DNA from: Methylococcaceae bacterium
GTDB lineage: Bacteria; Pseudomonadota; Gammaproteobacteria; Methylococcales; Methylomonadaceae
DNA length: 21,069 nt
Direction: 5' to 3'
Assembly: GCA_030699345.1 (NCBI GenBank)
Contig: JAUYMX010000009.1
Location: forward strand, 1 to 21,069
The notes under the pieces: model-generated
The model's input: the letters and a program-made list of their open reading frames with translations, nothing else
What the model was told of the DNA's origin: nothing
Databases searched by the model: none
Translations under genes and position numbers: made by a program
In this document: piece by piece, positions 14,472 through 21,069 of the stretch
Layout: the number at the start of each line of letters is the position of its first letter
Numbering within the stretch: the stretch's first letter is position 1

Positions 14472-16343
14472 TCAAGATTGGCTAATTTCCAATGGCCTGC
14501 CCATACAAATCCTCAAAAACACCCGCGCCGCAGCAATACCGTTAATGACAAAACACACGGCAATGAGCGCGCCAATCCACGAATATTGGCTGCTGGCGTG
14601 ATACAGCAGTAAGTCTTCTCCAATAAATGCCGGGGTAATCGGAAAGCCCACTAAACCTAAAAAGCTGATAAATAATAACGATGCCAAAACCGGATTTGTC
14701 TCCGCCATGGCCCGATAAGCGAAAGGTGAGTCTTTAAAGTTATCTTTTTTCGGTAACTTGATTAACACCAAAATGCCGAGCAGCCATGATGGGATGATAC
14801 CTATCGCAAACAAGACAATATCCGACCAAGCATCCGGATGTAATAACCAAACGGCACTGGCAGCTAATAAGGCACTCATCGCAACAGCATTCCAAACATT
14901 AATAAAACTGTGTTTCTGACTAAACGCACTTAATGAAGCCATCATCATGGCCAATGCCGCTGGCGTGGCTAGATAAGTGGGATTAATAAGCTCGGTTGTA
15001 AAGGCAAGCCAAATCACAGTCACAACGCCTAAACCGATACCAATTTTTAACCACAAATTGACGTTATTAATTTTTGCGCCCACTCTTTTCAACGGGGTCC
15101 AAAGCAATGATCGGACCAACAACTCCAGATTACCTTCCTGCAGCGCGAACACATATAACGTGTTTTGCAAAACTTCCGGCAGCGTGTCACGTATCGACAC
15201 CGGCAGGTAGTCTGATATTGAAGTGTTTTTCACATTAAAGTTGCTATCGATAGCGCCTTCCACTCGCAGCATATGCGCAACGATAGACGGCGATACCAGC
15301 AATTGATAGCATCGTAAAAAGGCGTTGCCCAAGAAATGCACTAACACCAAGGTTTCCAAGCCCAGCGCCAGCTCCATAAACATGAAACCTACCTGGGTAA
15401 TCGAGGCATAAGCCACCTGCCCTTTTATGTTTGATTGCGTTTTTTCTGACAAACTGGCGATCACCACTGTCAGTAAACCAATACAAAACAGCGCCGTTCT
15501 AGGTATGTAGTGATAGCTCCATATCGGTGCCGTGCGTAGCAGTAAAAACACGCCCAAATGTACCGATAAGGCACCGTAAAAAATCGCGCTGGACGGCGTC
15601 GGCCCTTCCATCGCCCGCGGTAGCCAAAAACAAAACGGAAACTGTGCCGATTTGCCGCAAGCCGCGATAAATATCAGCACCGACATCAGCAATAACGAGG
15701 GATAACTGGCTGGCGCTGGCGCATTTTGTTCAAATAGAACAGAAAGATTACTGAAATGATCGCTCTCATGAAATAGCAGATGACTCATCCACGCACCCAG
15801 CAGCAAGCCGATGTCACAAAAGCGATAAACCGTGTACGCCCTCAACGCATTGCGTACCGGTTGCACCCGATGCCGGTAAAAAGCAATCAATAAAAATGAC
15901 GAGATGCCGACAATTTCCCAGCCTGCAAATAGCATATCTATAGACCCGGACAACACGACCATATTCAGGCCCAGTGCAAAACCGAAAATAGTCATAAAGA
16001 AGCGTTTATAGCCGCTTTCCCGATGCAAATAATTTCGGCAGTAACGCACAATCACCGAAAAAATCACCCACACGGCAAACAAATAAGCCGCGCCGATACG
16101 GTCAAAATAAAACAGGATCGGGAATTGGTAACTGCCTCGCTCATACAACGTAAACCACTCGAATTCGTGATCAGGAAATCCGTTAGCCGCCCATAGAATA
16201 AGCAGCGCAATTATGCTCAGCCCCATGGCATGCGTGGTCCAGAAGCTAATGGTCGCGATTTTCTTTTCGTTCGACCCCAACAAAGCGATCAATAAAAGAC
16301 CCAACAGAGGTAAAAACTGGCAAGCAAGTAGTAATGAATTCAT
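14472..16343 (-). CDS. dabB: DabB: NuoL/Mrp-antiporter-like membrane subunit of the DIC pump
   Basis: A 623-residue polytopic protein of the NuoL/proton-antiporter family. Key conserved sites are E143 in AGWEIVG, K231 in ACGKSAQFPFCFWLPRAMEG, the GPTPSSA helix and K308 in NIKGQVAYASITQVG, the charged residues that carry protons across the membrane in complex I antiporter subunits. No other complex I genes are near; instead dabA lies directly upstream with a 4-bp ATGA overlap. That pairing identifies the DabAB complex (formerly linked to DUF2309), in which cation flow through DabB is thought to drive CO2 hydration at DabA. TAGGAG lies 7 nt before the ATG. Length is close to that of NuoL. The alternative, an isolated NuoL paralogue, is unlikely given the neighbour. 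Confidence 0.93.
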   Translation of the reverse strand: MNSLLLACQFLPLLGLLLIALLGSNEKKIATISFWTTHAMGLSIIALLILWAANGFPDHEFEWFTLYERGSYQFPILFYFDRIGAAYLFAVWVIFSVIVRYCRNYLHRESGYKRFFMTIFGFALGLNMVVLSGSIDMLFAGWEIVGISSFLLIAFYRHRVQPVRNALRAYTVYRFCDIGLLLGAWMSHLLFHESDHFSNLSVLFEQNAPAPASYPSLLLMSVLIFIAACGKSAQFPFCFWLPRAMEGPTPSSAIFYGALSVHLGVFLLLRTAPIWSYHYIPRTALFCIGLLTVVIASLSEKTQSNIKGQVAYASITQVGFMFMELALGLETLVLVHFLGNAFLRCYQLLVSPSIVAHMLRVEGAIDSNFNVKNTSISDYLPVSIRDTLPEVLQNTLYVFALQEGNLELLVRSLLWTPLKRVGAKINNVNLWLKIGIGLGVVTVIWLAFTTELINPTYLATPAALAMMMASLSAFSQKHSFINVWNAVAMSALLAASAVWLLHPDAWSDIVLFAIGIIPSWLLGILVLIKLPKKDNFKDSPFAYRAMAETNPVLASLLFISFLGLVGFPITPAFIGEDLLLYHASSQYSWIGALIAVCFVINGIAAARVFLRICMGRPLEISQS

Positions 16344-18997
16344 GCGACGCTCCTACGAAGACCATGCACCGGAATCGTTGCACGTTGACCAACGATAATA
16401 TTTTCAGAGCAACTGGCCATTGGCACTACACTGTTGGCTGGCAATTCAACCGGCTCCCAACCTGTGCAGTGATAAAAGAACAACTCATGCGTGCCTGGAT
16501 GACAAGCCGCCAAACGCACCCAGTCGTTATCCAGCCACTCTTTTAACGAGACTCCCAGCTTTGCAAAGGCTTTATCCAGAACTTCCGTGGTTTGTTCTAT
16601 AACAATCAGCAACCGCGCCGGCTGATGTACCTCGATCATTTGCGATGGCAAACCGGTCCGTAAATCACCCTCAACACCATTGGCAACGCCAAGCAGGCCA
16701 ATAACGTTATGCGGCAGCTTAGTACCCGCGCCATACACCGAGTTATCGATGCGTGAGAACAGATATTCAAGATTGATACCGCCGCAGACTGGAATAATCG
16801 CCGATAGAATTTTGACAACGATCTGGCCATCAGCGTCCGAATCAGGATTGTAAGAGTGCAAAAATGAGCGCCGATCGAGAAATAAATCCCGTGTTAATGC
16901 GCGCCTGCCCACCACGCAATACAGGTTGTTGGAATGATTAAGCTCAGGCCGCGGTTCGAATATAGACGACGCGCGGGTAGCAACATGTTGATGTGCTTCT
17001 TCAAATGCATGCTTTTGCGGGCCCAACTCAAACCACCGACAGCGCTCCAAGGCATTTTTTTGCAACGCTTGCTGCATGGTGTGTTGAAAAGTCTGCAGGA
17101 CATCTACTGGATATTGGGCAAACAGATGTTTGTCGAAATAAGTGATTTCGTCACGACTGGTGTTGTGCAGAGCCGCAACAAAATAACTGCTTGCCGGAAT
17201 ATCAATACCACGCGCCCGAAGCACTTCCTGCACCGGTTCGTAATTAGCCATCCAGGCAAATGCACGCGCATTTGGCGCGCCGGGTTTGCCTGAACAAGCG
17301 CCACAATCGTAAGCGGCAAAATGCGGGTTATTAGCACTGCTGGAACCGTGCGCAACCACTACAACCAACGGCGCAAATTGTTTAGTCAGGCCGATATTGC
17401 GCAGTAATCCCTCAATTTTGTCGGCCATTTCCGTCACCGAAAAACCCAGTAATTGCCCATCGGCATTAGGCTCATCGCTTTCCCGCAACAAATGCAAATG
17501 GGTATGCGCGTCAACTTCGCTTAATTTTTTGATTTTTAGCAGTTGCGAGCTGGGACGAAACACATCCCAAAGCATCCGCGCGGCATAACCGATCCCCAAA
17601 ATCTGCGTGAACAACCAGCCTTTAAAAAGCGAATGCGGCTTGATGTGTAGATCGGATAAGCCTTCGGTCACGGCATTTTTTTCCGCTTCCGGCCGCAAGT
17701 TTGATTCCATGATCAAATGTTTAGGATTGAGAATATTGGGACACTGGGCTACCGGATAGGCATCATCAAAACCCTGATACAAAAAATCAATGCCAAAAAA
17801 TCCAGCCGCACCGAAGGTTTCAATAGCTGGATTAAGTTCTTCCAAATAGCGTCGTAGCGAGCATTCCCTGTCGTCGATGCAAAAAAATGCCTGGGCGATT
17901 GGCTCTTCTTTAGGAGGTATGAAATCCAGTTGATTTCGCTCATGCCCTTCGACTGTGTTCAGGAGAGCGCTCGACAAGCTCACCACGAACGGACTCAACA
18001 AGTCTTCGTTCGTCCTGAGCTTGTCGAAGGACAAAGTCGGTGCTTTTAACGCAATCAATAACTCGGTATGCAGCGAATATTCCATCGCTTCATGCCACAC
18101 TTTTAACGGTAACGGCACGATAGCTTTGGCCTCATAGTCGCTTAACAGCGGTATGTCGGCAGCGTGCGGCGTTTGCGCAACGGTAATAAATTTCGCGCCT
18201 CTTTTTTTGTTAAGAATCGCCAATTCAGCGAGCAACTCTACGGCAATGAGTTCTTTCAGCGTAATCTGGCGACGTTCCAGTAAAGCTTTCGGATCAAGTT
18301 CGATAAGACGCACCATACCGGCCCAGCCGGGATGAGCCAGTAGCATTTCCAAAAGATATTGTTCGTAAAATGATTCAACACCGACAATTCGTCGCAAGCA
18401 AGTCGAAATTAAATCATCAGGACTTTCATTTAATAAGTTTCGAATGGCTGGCTCATTAAACGGATAAAGCGGCAACAGACTGTTTTGCGCCAAGCGCCAG
18501 ACACAGCTTAAAAATGATTCATCAGGTTTAGCCAAGGTCCAACGGCTAATACCTTGATCCAAAAAGTTCGCCAGCAGCCGGAACATAATTGGATGAACGA
18601 GCGAATTCAAATCAACTTCCAAATGCGTCAGCCAGCTATTGCGGACACCATGATTAGCCAGCGATACGGGTGGATAATGGTCGGTACTGTCTACCGCAAA
18701 TAGCTTTTCTTTCAATGCCGATATGCTTTCCAGCTGACAACCGGAATGTTTAATAGCCCAATCAATCGCAAAATCCTTGATCCTGCCTTGTTTGTGCATG
18801 GTTTGGTAATCTGTCAATGCCAAATAACTACGTGCACCAAACACCTTTGCTGCAATCGCCACGCCTTGGTGAAAAGGATAATGTTGCACGGCATGCAGGG
18901 TATTGTGATGAATAAAATCCTTAATAGGCCCCTGCACAGGCAGCCAGTGTGAGATGTGGTCAATCGAGACGTTCAAGTCAAACTCAACAGGTTTCAT
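16340..18997 (-). CDS. dabA: DabA: beta-carbonic-anhydrase-like subunit of the energy-coupled DIC pump (DUF2309)
   Basis: An 885-residue cytoplasmic protein, full length for DabA. The predicted zinc site is complete: C373 and D375 in FFCIDDREC, H550 in VVVVAHGSSS and C565 in YDCGACSGKPG. From memory these match C351, D353, H524 and C539 of the Halothiobacillus protein. The N-terminus has the family HHNTLHAVQHYPFHQG stretch. DabA with DabB converts CO2 to bicarbonate in one direction, accumulating inorganic carbon in the cell. AGGAGG lies 6 nt before the ATG, the strongest ribosome binding site in the operon. The gene starts 26 bp after sulP. Residues about 320-350 are encoded by a REP-like palindrome that stays in frame, just before the zinc-site segment, and are probably a tolerated surface insertion. 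The surrounding protein is intact. Confidence 0.95.
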   Translation of the reverse strand: MKPVEFDLNVSIDHISHWLPVQGPIKDFIHHNTLHAVQHYPFHQGVAIAAKVFGARSYLALTDYQTMHKQGRIKDFAIDWAIKHSGCQLESISALKEKLFAVDSTDHYPPVSLANHGVRNSWLTHLEVDLNSLVHPIMFRLLANFLDQGISRWTLAKPDESFLSCVWRLAQNSLLPLYPFNEPAIRNLLNESPDDLISTCLRRIVGVESFYEQYLLEMLLAHPGWAGMVRLIELDPKALLERRQITLKELIAVELLAELAILNKKRGAKFITVAQTPHAADIPLLSDYEAKAIVPLPLKVWHEAMEYSLHTELLIALKAPTLSFDKLRTNEDLLSPFVVSLSSALLNTVEGHERNQLDFIPPKEEPIAQAFFCIDDRECSLRRYLEELNPAIETFGAAGFFGIDFLYQGFDDAYPVAQCPNILNPKHLIMESNLRPEAEKNAVTEGLSDLHIKPHSLFKGWLFTQILGIGYAARMLWDVFRPSSQLLKIKKLSEVDAHTHLHLLRESDEPNADGQLLGFSVTEMADKIEGLLRNIGLTKQFAPLVVVVAHGSSSANNPHFAAYDCGACSGKPGAPNARAFAWMANYEPVQEVLRARGIDIPASSYFVAALHNTSRDEITYFDKHLFAQYPVDVLQTFQHTMQQALQKNALERCRWFELGPQKHAFEEAHQHVATRASSIFEPRPELNHSNNLYCVVGRRALTRDLFLDRRSFLHSYNPDSDADGQIVVKILSAIIPVCGGINLEYLFSRIDNSVYGAGTKLPHNVIGLLGVANGVEGDLRTGLPSQMIEVHQPARLLIVIEQTTEVLDKAFAKLGVSLKEWLDNDWVRLAACHPGTHELFFYHCTGWEPVELPANSVVPMASCSENIIVGQRATIPVHGLRRSVA
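17945..18030. repeat. REP-like palindromic repeat inserted in frame within dabA
   Basis: Arm 17971-17991 (TCGACAAGCTCA, two unpaired bases, ACGAACG) pairs with arm 18007-18027 (CGTTCGT, two bases, TGAGCTTGTCGA) around a 15-nt loop. A further partial copy of the unit (CCTTCGAC...TTCAGGA) occupies 17945-17963. The core CCTTCGACAAGCTCAGGACG is a dispersed element I know from many bacterial genomes, usually between genes. Here it is translated, giving SFDKLRTN and following residues in DabA. Confidence 0.8.
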
Positions 18998-19023
18998 TAG
19001 AACCTCCTCTTAATGATTATGTT

Positions 19024-20721
19024 CTAAAGGCCACGTTGATCGCTTTTCCGACGACTCATGTGATCGGGTTTCATTCTTCGTGCGGCCAGCGGATGCCGTG
19101 AATAAGTGTCGAGATATTCCATACCGATAAAAATACAACGACCTGCCTGTTCTTCGTAGTTATGTTGGAAATCATGCAAAAACTCCATCACGGTATGGTC
19201 TAGCAAAAACGTGTTGTTCAATTGAAATACCACCGTCTTACCTTTTTCCAAGGCGGCTAAATCGGCTTTTAAACGTATGAAATTTGAAAAAATGGCCGCA
19301 CCTACCAAGTTGATAATGTAGGTATCGTTATTTTTCTCATCTTGTTTCTTTTCGATGGCAAAATAAATTCTAAATAGATTATTTAGCCTGACACCACTCA
19401 GCATATGAATAAGAAACTCAACCAAAATACCTATCGCCACACCTATTAATAGATCGGTAGCTAACACGCCGATGATGGTAGCCAAGAATATAAACAGCTG
19501 TTCTTTACCAATGCCCATGACCTGCGCAAATGTCTTTGGAGAAGCCAAGCGAAAGCCTGTAAACACCAGCAATGATGCTAATGCCGCCAGCGGTATGCTG
19601 TGAATCAAACGTGGAAACAGCACCACGAACAACAACAAGAAGGCACCATGGAAAAAATTGGCCCATTGTGTTTTCGCGCCGTTATTAACATTGGCCGAGC
19701 TCCGCACGATTTCAGCAATCATCGGCAGACCACCGACCATACCGGCAACCAAATTACCTACGCCGACAGCAGTCAAATCACGATCTAACTTGGAATGACG
19801 TTTGTAAGGGTCGAGCTTATCAACCGCGATGGCACTTAACAGACTTTCCAAACTGCCGACTAAGCTGATCGCAACCACCGCTTCCCAGAATTCGAGCGTG
19901 GCGATCTTAGAAAAATCAGGAAAATAGAAACTGGACATGAAATCTTCAGAAATCGCGACTAAAAACGCTGGCCCGACTGTTTCTTCGTGATGCGGTAAAA
20001 AGTGCGCATCAGGCAAAAACAAATACATGTGCTGATGTTCCAGATCGAAATATCTGGCTAACGCAATGCCCGACAACACCACTAACAACGGCGCGGGAAC
20101 CATCTTCAATGTTGGGTTTTTAATGACTGACCAGAAAATCAAAATCGCCAAGCCGGTCAAACCGATAATGGCAATTTCCGGATTAAGATTAACTAGGCTG
20201 TGCGGAATCTGGGCAATAGTAGACAGCAAACTGCTGCCTTTTTCCGGGGCAACACCCAACATGACGTGAATCTGCTTGGCCATAATAATGATACCAATGG
20301 CTGCCAGCATGCCATGTACCACCGATGCGGGAAAGAACGAACTCAGTCGCCCGGCTTTAAATACGCCCAACAAGATTTGTATCACACTGGCGACTACAAT
20401 CGCAGCCAGCGCATAGCGATATCCCGCCATCGGATCGCCTTCGCCCAGCTCTTGGACTGCGCCAAGCACGACAACAATCAACCCGGCTGCCGGGCCGTTG
20501 ATGGTCATAAATGAACCGTTAATCCTTGAAACCAGTATCCCACCAATAATGGCCGTGATAATACCCGCCGAAGGTGGAAAACCGGACGCCATCGATATAC
20601 CTAGACACAATGGCAACGCAATTAAAAAAACCAAAAAACCGGACAATAAATCGCTGCGCCAGTTTTGTTTTAGACCGGCCAAGCCGGTAAGAGGGATTGC
20701 GGATGGCAATACAGTACTCAT
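19024..20721 (-). CDS. SulP-family inorganic anion transporter, probable bicarbonate importer, with C-terminal STAS domain
   Basis: A 565-residue transporter with 10 or more membrane segments followed by a cytoplasmic STAS domain (about residues 440-545, containing VVFQLNNTFLLDHTVMEFLH). The N-terminal FLIALPLCLGISMASGFPPS and MTINGPAAGLIVVVLGA are SulP hallmarks. The LPLCLGI type is often found fused or next to carbonic anhydrases, and the gene lies 26 bp upstream of dabA, so bicarbonate is a more likely substrate than sulfate. That is inference from context; SulP substrates cannot be read from sequence. The start at ATG 20721 is chosen because GGAG lies 5 nt upstream; the longer frame would need a TTG at 20742. 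It is the first gene of a six-gene operon, 44 bp downstream of a sigma-54-like promoter. Confidence 0.9.
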   Translation of the reverse strand: MSTVLPSAIPLTGLAGLKQNWRSDLLSGFLVFLIALPLCLGISMASGFPPSAGIITAIIGGILVSRINGSFMTINGPAAGLIVVVLGAVQELGEGDPMAGYRYALAAIVVASVIQILLGVFKAGRLSSFFPASVVHGMLAAIGIIIMAKQIHVMLGVAPEKGSSLLSTIAQIPHSLVNLNPEIAIIGLTGLAILIFWSVIKNPTLKMVPAPLLVVLSGIALARYFDLEHQHMYLFLPDAHFLPHHEETVGPAFLVAISEDFMSSFYFPDFSKIATLEFWEAVVAISLVGSLESLLSAIAVDKLDPYKRHSKLDRDLTAVGVGNLVAGMVGGLPMIAEIVRSSANVNNGAKTQWANFFHGAFLLLFVVLFPRLIHSIPLAALASLLVFTGFRLASPKTFAQVMGIGKEQLFIFLATIIGVLATDLLIGVAIGILVEFLIHMLSGVRLNNLFRIYFAIEKKQDEKNNDTYIINLVGAAIFSNFIRLKADLAALEKGKTVVFQLNNTFLLDHTVMEFLHDFQHNYEEQAGRCIFIGMEYLDTYSRHPLAARRMKPDHMSRRKSDQRGL

Positions 20722-20764
20722 ATTCGCTCCTGATAAAAACAATAAACAACTTGTATTAACTGCC

Positions 20765-20780
20765 TGCGATTACTGTGCCA
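20765..20780 (-). promoter_or_regulatory. Sigma-54 (-24/-12) promoter ahead of the sulP-dabA-dabB operon
   Basis: Read on the minus strand the bases are TGGCACAGTAATCGCA: a perfect -24 element TGGCAC, five bases, then TCGCA against the -12 consensus TTGCA. The invariant GG (20779-20778) and GC (20767-20766) are separated by the canonical 10 bp. Transcription would start near 20754, giving a leader of about 33 nt that includes the GGAG ribosome binding site. The operon ends in a sigma-54 activator gene, which supports the call. An overlapping sigma-70-like reading (TTGGCA, 17 bp, TAATAC) is weaker but cannot be excluded. Confidence 0.7.
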
Positions 20781-20860
20781 AATGAAATAATAATTACTAA
20801 CCCGTTGTATTAATTTACTTTTTAAATCATTACGCACCACCAAAACCGACTTATCCAAGC

Positions 20861-20910
20861 ACAATCGGTTCATATCAACCAATTTCGATGGTTGATATGA
20901 ACCGATTTGT
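20861..20910. promoter_or_regulatory. Long inverted repeat: candidate tandem enhancer sites for the sigma-54 activator, or a plus-strand terminator
   Basis: Perfect 19-bp arms (20863-20881 and 20889-20907) flank a 7-nt loop. Each arm itself holds a near-perfect 14-bp dyad: GGTTCATATCAACC at 20867-20880 and GGTTGATATGAACC at 20890-20903, with centres 23 bp apart. They lie about 120 and 143 bp upstream of the predicted sulP start of transcription, the usual place for NtrC-type activator sites. On the plus strand, seven T residues follow at 20910-20916, so the same sequence also has the form of an intrinsic terminator, although no plus-strand gene precedes it. Confidence 0.55.
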
Positions 20911-20916
20911 TTTTTT

Positions 20917-20982
20917 AGGTGGATTTCGTGTAACTATTCAGCATCAGTTGATTGCTGTGAAAGTGTCCAGCGGGAGTGTCTT
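20917..20982. other. Intergenic sequence without recognisable feature
   Basis: The gene-free stretch 20722-21069 holds the sigma-54 promoter, the long dyad repeat and the REP-like palindrome listed separately. Between the last two, I see no reading frame, promoter or repeat that I can support. Confidence 0.5.
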
Positions 20983-21044
20983 GTGGGAGCGACGCCCACG
21001 TCGCGACCGATGGCTTCAAATCGCGACGAGGGCGTCGCTCCCAC
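20983..21044. repeat. REP-like palindrome at the right edge
   Basis: Two 24-nt arms (20983-21006 and 21021-21044) are reverse complements except for one base, around a 14-nt loop. Each arm has the core GGGAGCGACGCCC and the inner CGTCGCGA. The sequence is GC-rich, unlike the surrounding AT-rich DNA, and resembles the dispersed GTGGGAGCGACGC...GCGTCGCTCCCAC elements common in methanotroph and pseudomonad genomes. It could form a strong hairpin in RNA from either strand. Confidence 0.75.
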
Positions 21045-21069
21045 CCGGCAATGCGTTATCGCTCCTGCC

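Noticed and set aside
14401..14475. Upstream extension of the DUF2490 gene to an ATG overlapping dabB
   Set aside because: It would place 25 charged residues before a clear signal peptide, whereas GGAG sits properly before the start at 14400/14397.
14472..16343. Complex I subunit NuoL
   Set aside because: No other nuo genes are present and the gene overlaps dabA, so DabB fits better.
17945..18030. Part of a CRISPR array or insertion sequence
   Set aside because: There is no regular repeat-spacer series and no transposase; the arms fit a REP-like palindrome.
19024..20721. Sulfate transporter
   Set aside because: No sulfur-assimilation genes are nearby; the operon with dabA and dabB favours bicarbonate, though substrate is not proven.
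20722..20742. Longer SulP N-terminus starting at 20742
   Set aside because: It would need a TTG start, and the ATG at 20721 has a well-spaced GGAG.

Overview
The window reads as chromosomal DNA of a gammaproteobacterium, most likely a methanotroph of the order Methylococcales (Methylobacter or Methylomonas type). That placement is an inference. It rests on the gene families present, the moderate base composition, and two families of dispersed palindromic repeats that I associate with such genomes. Coding density is high. I see no rRNA, tRNA, CRISPR array or intact insertion sequence.

Layout. (1) 1-3852 is a mixed region. On the minus strand lie an MlaE-type lipid ABC permease with an in-frame amber codon (it runs off the left edge) and a ferritin-like DUF455 gene. 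A VanZ-family gene diverges from DUF455 across only 18 bp. Next comes a decayed 3' fragment of an EAL-domain gene, then an exported glutathione-peroxidase-like gene and an atypical short-chain dehydrogenase, both on the minus strand. (2) 4020-10602 is one plus-strand operon of seven tightly packed genes: fatty-acid desaturase, FAD amine-oxidase-like protein, DUF1365, CFA-synthase homologue, DUF2878, DUF1295, and a second CFA-like methyltransferase related to coclaurine N-methyltransferase. This is a membrane-lipid (fatty acyl) modification locus whose product cannot be read from sequence. (3) 10603-10782 is a convergent intergenic region with two hairpins. (4) 20721-10783 is a minus-strand operon: SulP anion transporter, DabA, DabB, a secreted DUF2490 protein, a membrane histidine kinase and an NtrC-type sigma-54 activator. 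(5) 20722-21069 is the upstream control region of that operon, plus a REP-like palindrome at the right end.

How the genes work together. DabA and DabB form the known energy-coupled dissolved-inorganic-carbon (DIC) pump. A SulP protein of the bicarbonate-associated type lies upstream in the same operon. The last two genes encode a two-component pair whose regulator has an intact GAFTGA sigma-54 contact loop. Upstream of sulP there is a near-consensus -24/-12 promoter (TGGCAC-N5-TCGCA), and about 120-145 bp further upstream two 14-bp dyads (GGTTSATATSAACC). The simplest reading is a self-regulated, sigma-54-dependent DIC-uptake operon with an outer-membrane-like DUF2490 protein as an unexplained member. 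This is the most interesting system in the window.

Other points worth attention are a REP-like palindrome translated inside dabA, missing catalytic or ligand residues in the SDR and in the first CFA homologue, and the amber codon in the permease gene.
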